From Aquanectria penicillioides (lineage: Eukaryota > Ascomycota > Sordariomycetes > Hypocreales > Nectriaceae), in NCBI GenBank assembly GCA_003415625.1, contig PYIU01000001.1:7132210-7196209 (forward strand): 64,000 nt of DNA, given 5' to 3'. The translations under genes were made by a program, and so were the position numbers. Positions 1 to 11,327 of the stretch are shown piece after piece. Every line of letters starts with the position of its first letter. Positions within the stretch are counted from its first letter, which is position 1. The notes under the pieces are model-generated. The model was given only the letters and a program-made list of their open reading frames with translations, was not told the origin of the DNA and ran no database searches.

Positions 1-1266
1 CCTTTGGGATCTTGGGGATTGGAGCGGCGCCTCTTGGAATGGATGGGCTGGATGGAGTATAGTATGGTACTATACGCAGTGGCAGTAATAGTGTGCGCTA
101 CCTTCATGCCGCGTTCATCCTCGTCACCCCTCTTCGTCTCCTCTTTTTTTTTTCTTGTGCCTGCTCACCACACACACACACACACACACACACGCTCACC
201 CACGCTTGCACTCACCCACACGCACACCCTCCCACTTCTGCGCTGCTCGGCGTCGTTCGTTCGTTGCCCCCTCCCATGGCGACCTTCCTCTTGCGAAAGC
301 TGTGGCCCGGGTTTCATCAGCTGGGCCAAGCCAACCAAAGTTGGAGTGGAGGGGGGGGCAGCGTAAAAAAGGCTTCTGCAAATGACGTTCCTGAAACGGC
401 GTTGGCTTTAGGCCGGGCCCCCCTGATGGGCCAGGCCACTAGAGGATGAGCTAGCCAGGGGGTCGGGGCCAACGTGGGCCGACCGTGACCATGGCCCCCA
501 GTGCGTCCTCCGGCAAGCCCGTTATAATGTCTCACGCCGAGCCCAGTCTTCTTCGAAGGCTTCTAGAAGGCTTCTGCTTCTCTGCTTTCTCTCTCACTCT
601 CTCAGTCAGTTTAAGTTACTCACAGACCTGTGCGCAGCCCCTCTCCTTCTTTGTCTCTCTGCCTCTTTGTCCGAGTGTCTTCCCTCCCGCTCCCACCACG
701 TACCCTCTCGCCTCACACCTGTCACAACCTTCACCCTCTTGCGCCTGCAACCACAGCCATCGCAGCCAACGCTCCAGAATTTCACCTCTTCTTACTTAAT
801 CGTCGCGGGCTGGCGATCTTCTCTCCTTAATACGCACTTTCAGGGCCAACGACGTTGACGACCTCCCCCCGGCCGCGCTTGTCCAGTCCCACCCCAGGCA
901 TCCGTCAAGTCGCTCCCGACGACGACCGCTCCTTCACTCACGAGCCTCGACTGGCCTCGACTCTGACCGTCGAATTTCACCCACTTTCGACTCGATTCTG
1001 ATTTCTCCCGATCGTAGACCGCCCCGGCTGTGAATTACGGTCTTCAGTCGCTTCTGTTCTCTCCCCCGGAAGCCCCATGCGAGTCTTGTCTTCGGCCACT
1101 ACCTCGTCACTCGACCGCTGAAAAAAAGGTGACGGAAACTCACCACCACCACCGCCGCCAAAACCCGCTTGTCAGCACCACCTTCGCTGCCGCATTCTCC
1201 TCACCACAGCGCTGAGCGCGCATCATCGCCCTGTCTGACGACTCGAGCGGTGAGCACTCTAGCGAA
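1..1266 (+). promoter_or_regulatory. Upstream region and long leader of the C2H2 gene
   Basis: No convincing coding region lies here. The stretch has a poly-T run near 144-153 followed by a CA dinucleotide repeat (about 169-193). From about 560 to 1266 it is strongly pyrimidine-rich on the + strand, as is usual for promoters and 5' leaders of filamentous fungi. The small open frames are low complexity (His/Thr from the CA repeat, Ser/Pro/Leu from CT-rich DNA), so I do not call them genes. The exact transcription start cannot be placed. Confidence 0.55.
169..193. repeat. CA dinucleotide microsatellite
   Basis: About twelve CA units directly after a poly-T/pyrimidine run. It lies outside any supported gene. 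Confidence 0.9.
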
Positions 1267-3215
1267 ATGTTTTCGTTCCCTATCCAGGACGAGCAGGCCG
1301 TGAGGCCCTTATCTGAGGACGACCAGCAAGTGTTGTTGGGGCTCGTCCGTCGCTATGGCGCCTCCAGCCTCATCTGCGCCCTGAGCGGCGTTGCTGCACC
1401 TTGTGAGTTCCCTTTGTTTTTAAACCACCAAGAGTGGTCTCACTGCTTTGGCATTCTCAGACTCACACTTTCATAGCCCGTGCCTCCACCTTCTCGGCCA
1501 CAACCCTCCTCAGCAACACCAGCGCTCCCTCTCTCACCTGGAGCAGCTCAGAGGCTTCCCACGGCCGCTCCGATGCCGCCTCGATTCGCACTCAATCCAC
1601 CTGGCAGGATAACAACACCGACGTTCCTTCGATTCATGATGGCGAGATTGGAAAGGTCTCCACCGACAGGACCTGGCTTGACTCGCCGGCCCTCATGCAA
1701 TCGCCTCTCCCCTCCGACGTCACTTCTCACCCTTCTCCCCGACATGTCGCACCCACTTCCAAGAAGTACCAGTGCCCTATGTGCTACCTGGACAACAACC
1801 CCGTGGGCTTTGGTCGCAAGAGCGATTTCAAGAAGCATCTCTACAACTTCCACGGTGCCGATGTGACGTGGCTGTGCAAGACTAAGGGGTGCCATCTTTC
1901 TTTTGCTACCGAGCGCGCCTATAGCACACACGCCAAAGAGACTCACCGCATGGACGCGCTTCCCAACAGTTCGGCGAAGACCGATCTCTGCCCCCAGGTT
2001 GTCTTTGCCTGCGGGTTTGCCACCTGCAAGGATCGCGTTTTTGAAGCCACCAACAGCGACCAGGCCTCGAACAGCCGCGACAAGTACTTTGAGCACATTG
2101 CCAAGCACTTTGAGGATGGTTTCGACGTCAACAACTGGGAGTACAAGATTCAGCTGCACAACCTGATGCGCCAGAACAAGGTCAAGTCCATCTGGAAGAC
2201 GTGCATCTGGCCCAAGGAGCGACGCACGCAGCTTACCTGGCGCCCGCGCTCCTCTGGCGACCTCAAGCGTATGCTCGAGGCCCGACACCTGGGTGAGGAC
2301 ATTTCGACTCTTGTTCGCCTGGCTTTCATTCTGGGCACTTCTCCTTTCGTCAACCCCAACACGCCACCCCCCAGCGAGATTGATCTTCAGTTCCCTCTGC
2401 CAGTCCGATCCGAGTGCCTGATGGATACCGTCGGCCACGCTGAGGGAGCGCAACCCAAGGTTGACGCCTCGACCAACGCCACGAATTCCAGCCCTCCCGC
2501 CACTAGCCTCCCCAAGCAGCAACCTCAGACTCCTCAGCCCACTGTTCTCCCTACCCGACGGATCAAGCAGGAGACTCGCCCTACTACTCCTGTCGATGCT
2601 CTCCCTGAGCCCATGATTCAGGATGATTTGACTTCCGGTCCTCACCCTGGCACTCCCTTCCCGATCCCCAACGAGACCGTGTGGCCTGTGGATGCTCCCA
2701 AGTTCGCCCCTGACCAGATGAACACCTTTGCCGATGCCTCAATGACCTACATCCTCCCTGGACAGGAACTTCCTCATCAACAATGGGCAAACATGAGCCC
2801 TGTGCCTCAGTACAACCAACCCGACGAGATCATGACCAATGTCTACATGACCCCCAACACTAGCCAGCCTTCTTCCGCCCGACCCGCCACCCCTATCCCC
2901 TCGAAGCGACCCGGTTCTTGGGGCAAGCGTCTCAGTCTGGAGAACCTCCGGCCCAAGAAGAAGAACACCAGCATCTACAGCAGCCCCGCTTCCGACACCG
3001 AGGCCGTTCCTCCTGTGCCAGCCATGTACGCCGCCGAGATGATCCCCACCTCCATGCCCGTGGGCTACGATCTGCCGATGCGGATGAACCACGCGGCCCA
3101 ACAGCAGCAGATGATCACCTCCAACCCCATGGGCTACATGCAGCACGCTCAGATGCAGCAGCAGCTCGGCTCACCAACAACGTTTTATCTTGACGACGGG
3201 GACATTAGGATCTAA
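1267..3215 (+). CDS. C2H2 zinc-finger protein, probable transcription regulator
   Basis: Two exons, 1267-1402 and 1477-3215, joined by a 74-nt intron (GTGAGT donor, TCATAG acceptor) whose phase fits exactly; about 624 residues. Near residues 155-260 there are three Cys/His finger-like motifs: one starting CPMC and ending HLYNFH, one starting CKTKGC and ending HAKETH, and a looser one starting CGFATC and ending HIAKH. The C-terminal half is rich in Pro, Ser, Thr and Gln, as in fungal activation regions, and holds a basic patch (KRPGSWGKR, RPKKKN) that could be a nuclear localisation signal. This architecture is common in Sordariomycete C2H2 regulators. I cannot name the orthologue or its targets. 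The second start in exon 2 would lose 45 conserved-looking residues, so I prefer 1267. Confidence 0.85.
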
Positions 3216-4854
3216 GGCACTGGGCAACGGCAATACGGGAAAGGAAAAGCGTTTTTCATCATTTATGATCTCTTTGCATCTACTGGTTTATTATCAACAT
3301 CAACGGGGCGGTTTAAATACGCTGTACTAATATCTCTTTTCTCCCTACCTACCCCAAGGAGGAGGGAGAAAAAAAAACCCCTTACACACTTATCACGATC
3401 GGGATACCCATTTCCTCTGCTCTCTGATTCACGAGACCACTCTTCATACCTATCTCGTTTTCTTTGTCGATCGTTCACCAAGGTTAACCGCCACGTTTTC
3501 CTTTTTACACCTCCCTCTCAGATTTTCTTTTTTCCCTCTCCGATGTCTGTTCTATCTGTATTTATTGCTCAACCCTTTTCATTTTGTTGCTTTGTTTTTG
3601 TGTTCTTTTTGAGATACCACGGTGTTGAAGATAGTCATGGATGGAAGGAGGCAGGCGGGCATAGTTTAAACGGCCTCCTGGATTTTTCTTATTTGTCAAA
3701 TTTTTCGTTGTGTCGTTACATGTTGTCTGGAAAGACGGGCGAAGAAATTTCCATGATACATGGATTGGCAGATATACCCAAGTGTGCCAGCTGAGATGGA
3801 AAGAAGAGTGAGGAGGTATATAGGTAGTGAAGCAGGAGGGTTTAATGAAGAACGTTCAAAGATCACCATGGTGCCTGTCCTAGTTGCCTTCTGTTTTGAT
3901 GTGACAAAAGTTCCAATGTGTCATTCTATTGTCTTGACTTTCTGGATTCAGTCCGAGTCCAGTTCTTCTGGCGCCCACTCTGAGTCTATCTTGCGGTCGG
4001 TGAGCGCCACTTGGAATATCGCACACGTGTGTTCTTGCCATGACTCGACAGGAATTCCACTGCTGTATTGAATCTCGCACTAGCCTGGGCGAATCATGAA
4101 TTCAGTTGGCTCCTTTGTGGTTATTATGTAGGTCGTGCGTAAGGACATAATTGAAGAGAATGTGGGTTAGAGATGCATGCCCCTGACCTTGTTGAAACAG
4201 CTCGCTTGATGCGCGTTATTGTATTGTTACATTCGAGGGTGCCGCCAAACGACGCCTGCATGATCTTCGTTTATTTTGTCGAGTTTCCTCCTCACCCCCT
4301 TCCATATGCAGACATCGAAAAAAAAAGGGAGATTTAAAGCAGCTCGATATAGTTTCAGCGTCACCATCTGAAGATCCCCGTGCGCTGCAGCGGCCTCCCA
4401 TGCACCCACCCATGGGGAACACGTTTGAATGGACGGAAGACACACCCGCCATCTCGCCGCAAACTGTCTGACCTGCTGATGGTTTCAGGTGACACAGATG
4501 ATTTTGAAGTTTTCCCGTTGGGGGATCGTCTACCCCTTGCCTGCGGGCTGAAATCGAGATGTGACAGGGCTCTTTCAATTTTTTTTTTGCAGGTGCAGCG
4601 CAAAGGCTTATTGGATGGTATTCTTGCAAGATAAATGTGTGTGTGTGTGTGTGTGTGAGTAAGTGTGCACGCTATGTATGGTGTGTGTGCAGCATGCCTG
4701 TCGCAGAGCCTTGTTCCCTTTTGCCAGTCCAGGCCAGCCTCACTTCTGACAAGTTGCGGGGAATTATTGCGTGACGATCCTCTGCGACAGTAAAACTCAA
4801 AAACATAGGTATGTTGACCATAAGTTTCATGATTTGATTCTCCCGAGGCTTGAA
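3216..4854. other. Intergenic region, no gene seen
   Basis: It covers the 3' flank of the C2H2 gene (T-rich from 3500 to 3610) and a stretch with only short unsupported open frames on both strands. A GT microsatellite lies near the right end. I see no domain, splice-linked exon set or RNA gene. Confidence 0.6.
4636..4657. repeat. GT dinucleotide microsatellite
   Basis: About eleven GT units, followed by more interrupted GT-rich sequence to about 4690. It is not inside a supported gene. Confidence 0.9.
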
Positions 4855-6649
4855 ATGGCTGAAATCCTAGGCGTCGTGTCTGGCGTTATCACCATCATTG
4901 AGACGGCGGGCAAACTGGGCTCGAGTGCCGCCAAGCCCAAACGGCTCTGGGATGAGGTCCAGCATGTCCCCGACATGATCAAGCTTCGCATGGAGCAGCT
5001 GGAAGTGCTGGTCCCAGCCCTTGATGACATGGATGACGAGTTCCAGAAAACACGACGCATGGTCGAGAGTGACCGCGGTGCGAAGCTTAGTCAGGCCTAC
5101 TGTCGTCCGTCGGTCGTTTGACATATTGGAGCAGCTAATAAAAGACATGGAGGGGCATATCAGAACTGCCCGAAAGGGGAAGTGGACAATGGCCAAGTTG
5201 AAAGTGACATTTAAGCGCCTCCGAAAAGCGAGCGATTGCAATATGCTCTGCAGATGATGTCTATCTCTCAACAGACACATTCGTTGCTAGTTTGAAACAC
5301 GCCTGTGAGAGATGCCTAGGTTTACTCACACCTCGTAGGGCTTTATCCAGAATTCGCCACTCTGATTTGATGTTAGAAATACAGACTCTTCGGGGTCAGG
5401 GTATCGAAGAACTAGCTCAAGTGAAAACATTGAACAAAGATCAAAGAAATGAGCAATCAACTGGTGGTGAGTGTCTTACTATGGTAAATGCGTCAGCTAC
5501 ACGTCGAGTTGACGCGTCTCGATCCTGTACTTTTGTTTTTACGAAAATTCACTGGACGAAACGTGGTTTCTTACCCCGACTTTCGTACCAAGTGAATCCG
5601 GCGTCAACTGAGCATTTGGCTACTACAACTTCACAAGGTAGAGCAATACCGAGGAGCTTAACTTCCGATCTTGGAAACGCCGACATATTGCAGTATACCA
5701 AGCACGGTTACAGCTTCCCTGGTGGCTTACACAGAGAGCATGGAACCTCTCTGCTCGTAAATCCTACGAGGGGTGGACATTTCAGCTAAAACCGTGGTGT
5801 ACACGCCCAACAGGTAGCAGCATCTTCTGATACGCCGCCACTGGGCAGACTGGTCCTGTGTTGGAGGCAATCCTGGAGAACCCTGGTTCAATACATGACC
5901 GAAATGAGTATGACCAGACGCTACTTTTTGTAAGTTCCCCTCATTGATGCTGCAGAGCTACAATCGTGGACTGATATCAGCCCAAGTACGCATCACTCAT
6001 TCTGTCTAATCTTGAGCTTAGCAGACTATTAGTCGAAATGGGCCTGAAGGTGGAGTTGGATGAGATTGCACTACTAAATTTTTTCCTACGTCAGTTGAGT
6101 AGCACCTACAGAAACATCCTAGAATATTGTCGATTTATTAAGGATGAAGCAGGCTTTGACGACGGTGTCGAGGCACTCTTCGGAATGGAGAGTGAAGTCT
6201 CTGAACAATTTCATTTGAGAGAACTAATGTGGGCTATTCCTGGATTTCTTGACATGATCGTTCAGAGGCGTTTGCCGAGTGTCTGTCAAAGGGTGCTGGA
6301 AGGTGGACTCAAAATATCTTGTTGGCTTTGGGTCAATCCTGAGGTAGTCATCGACATCGTCACGAACTACCTCCAGATTTCATGGCAGGCTTTCAGGACG
6401 CAGCAACTCGAGCTTTATTGGGATAATTCGTTCGGAAGTGCATGCATTCATTGGGTATTCACTATCCTTGATGATTATGATTTCGGCACTTCGAGACTGG
6501 ACGACATGCGTGTTCTTGCTAGATGGATGCTTGCCGGTGCTTCTGCAGGAGAGGTTTCCTTGGTAAGTGGTGGATGCGGTCATTTCTTCCGACTCGTATG
6601 TCTGTGGACTTCCCGTTTGGATAAGGTGAAATTAGCGAGCAAATGCTAG
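4855..6649 (+). pseudogene. Decayed STAND/ankyrin-type gene relic
   Basis: The frame opens at 4855 with MAEILGVVSGVITIIETAGK, which matches the usual start of fungal NLR/STAND and ankyrin proteins (an N-terminal helical domain of about 150 residues). After about 80 residues the frame is lost near 5100-5110. The expected helix continues in another frame (RSFDILEQLIKDMEGHIRTA, 5114-5240) and then again in a third frame (LQYALQMMSISQQTH) to a stop near 5295. Further open stretches at 5292-5789 and 6038-6649 (a 203-residue frame beginning near MGLKVELDEIALLNF) could be remnants of the C-terminal part, but they carry no motif I can name. The repeated frame breaks cannot be explained by introns of normal size. 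I therefore call it a pseudogene; the limits are approximate. Confidence 0.65.
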
Positions 6650-7238
6650 TTCGCTGCCACAATAGTGAGTATGTAGCTCAAAGACTTGTTGAAAGCCAGG
6701 GTGGACTTGGAAGCGTACGGGCATCTGGAAACAGGTGGTCGACTGGAAGAAGCTTATGATTAACTTATTTCGTGGTGCTGTTATAACGGTGAATGTGGTT
6801 TTTAGTTGGGCCGCGTCTTGCTTGTTTGGAAGACGGGCCTCTCGCGGAGGACTGGAAGATTGCGTTTGATCCTTGCGTTGAGGAGTATGCTGGCCAGTTT
6901 TGGGCTTCGTTTTCATGCGGTGATGAATTGTTGCCAGGGCCGATGCCCGGAGCATGGCCGGGTGATGACTAGATTGACTGAGATTATTAGATGGAACGCG
7001 GATGAACAATGAAACGTTAGAGGCCGGGGCTTCTGACGTCCAAGATTCCAATGCTACTCGGGGTTCGGACTTAAAAATAGCAGCCGAAGATAGGCCCTGG
7101 AACGGCTTCATCACATGATTGGGGCCGTGAGGGCCGGCGCAGAGATCAGAGATGGGGCTCTAGAACGGAGTGGCGACAGATAAGATTAGCGACAGATTTC
7201 TCCATGAAAAGTCATTTTTTGGTGCGGGACGTTGAACT

Positions 7239-7270
7239 TGGGACTTGGGACTTGGGACTTGGGAGGTGGG
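7239..7270 (+). repeat. GGGACTT heptamer repeat, potential G-quadruplex
   Basis: Three to four direct copies of GGGACTT are followed by GGGAGGTGGG, giving at least five GGG tracts with 1-4 nt loops in about 30 bases. A further G run lies near 7285. It sits in non-coding DNA. Confidence 0.7.
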
Positions 7271-8000
7271 CTGTGGGACACAGGGGGGGTAATTACATAC
7301 TTGGGCTGGAGCGACGATTACGGAGCTGGTACGTATTCGTACATTGCCACGGTAAGGCGCAACAAGGGCGTACCGACCTACCCAGGCCACGAAGAGTGCA
7401 GCCCTCACCGCTCCCAATAACAGCAGCGGCAATGCAAATCCATGTGCCGTCACGTCACTGCTGTTGCAGTGGGCGTTGCCCGTCTTGTGTGGGAGCGGCG
7501 GTGGCGGCAGCGTGCACTGGCATTGGCATGTAGTGAATTGCTCAGTGGACGAACCCCATGCCATGCCATGCCGCATGCGAACGGCCTCAGACTTGTCCTG
7601 GCCTGTACCGTCCCGTCTGTCCCACAGAAAAATAACGTGCGGCGCTCTTCAAGACAGTGCGGTACTGTGCCTCGTGCCTAAGCTGCGGCATGTCCGTCTG
7701 CAGCAGAGCTTTGTCCGTTGTATGTAGTGCTATCCGCAGTAGCAGGTTTCCCCGCCCGATGCGCCCGATGCTCCGCCGTTTTCTCATTTCCCATTGCAAC
7801 CGGACGATGGCCGACGGGGGCGAATGGACGCAGGGGGACTTGACGAAAGCGAGCAGGACAATTTGTTGTCTCCCGCATCTGACTAACCCAGCTGGCTTAC
7901 CTCATGTTGTAGCTATTTGCCCGTTGAAGGGCTTGTCGTCATGTTGGTGAGACTGCCGAGATAGACTTTGCTCCGAGGAATCTCGCCCGCGATGTCCCGT

Positions 8001-8165
8001 ACCTACCTAGGTACCTAGGTAGGTTCCATGGAGGTATGCACTACCGACTTAGGGATCTGCTTATACACAGTTGGTACCTACGCAGATGCAAGTATCCGTA
8101 CCTGCCTATAGGTAGGTACCTTCTGGAATACCCGCCTTCCCGAGGTAGGTAACTACTTAGGTACA
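8001..8165. repeat. TACCTAGG-type palindromic low-complexity block
   Basis: Positions 8001-8024 form a perfect 24-nt palindrome built from CCTA/TAGG units around GGTACC. More GGTAGGTACC-like pieces follow at 8097-8165. Such blocks recur between genes in many filamentous fungi. No function can be read from the sequence. Confidence 0.8.
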
Positions 8166-8850
8166 TGGTGTTCAAAACCTAAATTGCCCTCTTGCCCTCG
8201 CCCGTTGACGGATGACTCTTTCGCTCCTTCCTTCGTTCCATTAGTCCATCCTTCTTGACACCACACAAAACAGCGGACGAGGCCACACACACGCAAACCA
8301 CGCCAGAGACCAGCAGCCAGCCAATCCACGCGTTCGTACTAGTGGCGATATCGGCCATTGACGCTTTCGCTGATTGGTGTACAGCCCACAGATCCCTCCT
8401 GTTTGGGTTGGCGCCCCGGCTGCTGTGGCCCGTGCGTACCCTCAGGAGCGGCCAGAACGACCCTGAGAACGAGTCACCCTGTGTCGCGACTGCTAAACCT
8501 TGGTCGCTCCTGCTTGGTTTTTGGCTGTCGTGAGGGTGGTCGCTCTGCTGTTACCCCACACCTTCGCCGGTTCCACCCCGGCCACCGGCCGCCCGACCGC
8601 TTGTGATATTTTTTTTCCCGGGTACGCCCTTTAGGCCAAAGGCTACTTGGACTCTTTTTTGCCTCCGACAACATCCCAAAATCCTCTTCAAGCTGTGACT
8701 CGACCTCAATTGAGTCTTCTCCAGCGAGGCCTGCCCTCATATACGCCCTCTCATTTCGTTCCTTCAGAGCCCGCGCGCTCTCTGGTTCGTCCTGCCCATC
8801 TTCCGACACCGTCCATCACTCCCCCAGCTCCTCCTCCACCTCTCTCCGCC

Positions 8851-11327
8851 ATGCTCCGAACTCGCCAGGCCACCCGCGCCATCAGGGCCGTCGCCCAGGC
8901 CCGCGCCTTCACCACCGCTGCCGCCGTGCAGACTCCCCAGAAGATCGCTGCTAGCAAGCGGAATCAATCCACCACTGCTGCTCCGTAAGTTACCCTGCCA
9001 TTGTTGCCATTGCTGCCGTTTGGCGTCGCCGCCGGTGTCGCAGTCTATTCCCTCGCCACTGCTCCCTGCACTGACTACGCTGCCCCTCGTGTTCCGTCAT
9101 ACAGACCTCGTCCAAGTGACGAAGCTCTGATACATGGACCAAGATCGCGCGAACCCATTTGAAATCCAAAATACGCATCCAGGCCCAGGCTAACCTTCTT
9201 TCTAGCAACGCTCAAACCCGCGAGGTCCCCAGCACGACCTTCAATGCCGATAAGGACCATGTCCAACCCCTCGTTAACCCGCGGAGAAGTGACATGGATG
9301 AGTCGTACGCCTACCTCCATCGCAACGCTGCCAAGGCCAATTCTAACAATCATGATCTAGATTTATTGGAAAGACCGGTGGTGAAATTTTCCACGAGATG
9401 ATGCTCCGACATGGCGTGAAACACGTCTGTACGTTGCCCCCATGTCGCTGTCGCTGTCGCTGTCGCAGCCCGTACCCATGACCCAAGGAGCAAGTTGACT
9501 GACATGACTCACCAGTTGGTTACCCCGGCGGTGCCATTCTCCCCGTCTTCGATGCCATTTACAACTCAAAACACTTCGATTTCATTCTGCCCCGCCACGA
9601 GCAAGGCGCTGGCCATATGGCCGAGGGTTACGCCCGCGCTTCTGGCAAGCCCGGCGTCGTCCTCGTTACCTCCGGCCCTGGTGCCACAAATGTGATCACC
9701 CCTATGCAGGACGCCTTCTCCGATGGAACCCCCATGGTTGTTTTCTGCGGTCAGGTCGTCACTAGCGCTATCGGCAGCGACGCTTTCCAGGAGGCCGACG
9801 TTGTCGGCATCTCGCGCGCTTGCACCAAGTGGAACGTCATGGTTAAGAACGTGGCCGAGCTGCCCCGACGTATCAACGAGGCCTTCGAGATTGCCACCAG
9901 CGGACGACCCGGCCCCGTCCTCGTCGATCTCCCCAAAGATGTCACGGCTGGCGTCCTCCGCCGGGCTATCCCTACCGATACTGCCCTGCCCTCTCTGCCG
10001 AGCGCCGCTTCCCGCGCTGTCATGGAGGTCAACAGGAAGCACCTCAATGCTTCTCTGAAGCGCGTTGCCGACCTGATTAGCATCGCTAAGAAGCCGGTCA
10101 TCTATGCCGGCCAGGGTGTTATCCTCTCCGACGGTGGAGTTGAGCTTCTGAAGCAGCTGGCTGAGAAGTGCTCTATCCCCGTCACTACCACCCTCCAGGG
10201 ACTTGGTGCCTACGACGAGCTTGATGAGAAGTCCCTTCACATGCTCGGTATGCACGGTTCCGCCTATGCCAACATGGCCATTCAGGAGTCGGATCTGATC
10301 ATCGCCCTGGGCGCTCGATTCGATGACCGTGTCACCCTCAACATTTCCAAGTTCGCCCCCGGAGCCAAGGCTGCCGCGGCTGAGGGCCGAGGTGGTATCG
10401 TCCACTTCGAGATTATGCCCAAGAACATCAACAAGGTTGTTCAGGCTACGGAGGCCATCGAGGGCGATGTTGCTTCCAACTTGAAGCTTCTCCTGCCCCT
10501 CGTGGACTCCCGGTCAATGGAGAGCCGAAAGGAGTGGTTCGGCAAGATCAACGAGTGGAAGTCGAAGTGGCCCCTGTCCCACTACGAGCGCGCCGAGCGT
10601 ACTGGCCTCATCAAGCCCCAGACCGTCATCGAGGAGCTCAGCAAGCTTACCGCCGACCGCAAGGACTCTACCTACATCGCCACCGGTGTCGGCCAGCACC
10701 AGATGTGGACTGCTCAACACTTCCGATGGAGACACCCCCGCTCCATGATCACCTCTGGTGGTCTTGGAACTATGGGCTACGGTCTCCCCGCTGCCATTGG
10801 GGCCAAGGTGGCCCAGCCCGATGCTCTCGTCATCGACGTTGACGGTGATGCTTCTTTCAACATGACCCTCACTGAGCTCTCCACCGCGGCCCAATTTAAC
10901 ATTGGTGTCAAGGTCATTGTCCTCAACAACGAGGAGCAGGGTATGGTGACCCAGTGGCAGAACCTCTTCTACGAGGACCGATATGCCCACACTCACCAGA
11001 CCAACCCCGACTTCGTCAAGCTTGCCGAGGCTATGCACGTGCAGGGCCGTCGTGTTTCCAAGCCCGACGAGGTTGTGGACAGCCTGAAGTGGCTGATCAA
11101 CACCGATGGTCCCGCTCTGTTGGAGATCATGACCGACAAGAAGGTTCCTGTCCTGCCTATGGTGCCTTCCGGTTTCGGCCTGCACGAGTTCCTGGTATTC
11201 GACGGAGGTATGTTATCCCGCAATATTCCCAAAGCACCATAATCTTTTATATGCTAACTCCCCGATAGAGAAGGATAAGCAGCGACGTGAGCTGATGAAG
11301 GAGCGTACTTGCGGTCTGCATAGTTAA
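8851..11327 (+). CDS. ilv2: Acetolactate synthase catalytic subunit, mitochondrial
   Basis: Five exons (8851-8984, 9206-9304, 9361-9428, 9516-11207, 11269-11327), all phase-consistent, give about 683 residues. The enzyme (acetohydroxyacid synthase, EC 2.2.1.6) condenses two pyruvates, or pyruvate with 2-oxobutyrate, in the first common step of valine, leucine and isoleucine synthesis. The N-terminus (MLRTRQATRAIRAVAQARAF) is an Arg/Ala-rich mitochondrial presequence. Next come GYPGGAILPVF, the catalytic Glu in LPRHEQGAGHMAEGYAR, the central FAD-binding part, and the thiamine-diphosphate motif GDGDASFNM with its distal LNNEEQGMV. The C-terminus is spliced to give EKDKQRRELMKERTCGLHS. In yeast the position after GQV is Pro (GQVPT), but here it is Val (GQVVT). 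Intron 3 carries a TGTCGC hexamer repeat. Feedback control by valine would need the separate Ilv6 subunit, which is not in this window. Confidence 0.97.
9443..9466 (+). repeat. TGTCGC hexamer repeat inside ilv2 intron 3
   Basis: Four near-perfect TGTCGC units lie between the donor at 9429 and the acceptor ending at 9515. The last unit ends in CGCAG, a possible minor acceptor, but using it would break the reading frame. Confidence 0.85.

Larger units (their letters stand above)
6650..8850. other. Gene-poor spacer and ilv2 promoter/leader
   Basis: No supported gene lies here. It contains a G-rich heptamer repeat (7239-7270), a block of TAGG/CCTA-type low-complexity DNA with a perfect palindrome (8001-8165), and from about 8200 a pyrimidine-rich tract that leads into the ilv2 start and probably forms its promoter and 5' leader. 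Confidence 0.6.

Noticed and set aside
1548..2645. 365-codon open frame on the minus strand
   Set aside because: It is the antisense shadow of the C2H2 gene; GC-rich third positions of the real gene keep it open and it has no domain.
7160..7576. 138-codon minus-strand open frame
   Set aside because: Low-complexity residues from the G-rich repeat; not a plausible gene.
9566..10405. 279-codon minus-strand open frame
   Set aside because: It is antisense to the strongly conserved ilv2 coding sequence and has no homology I can see.
10514..11185. 223-codon minus-strand open frame
   Set aside because: A second antisense shadow of ilv2.
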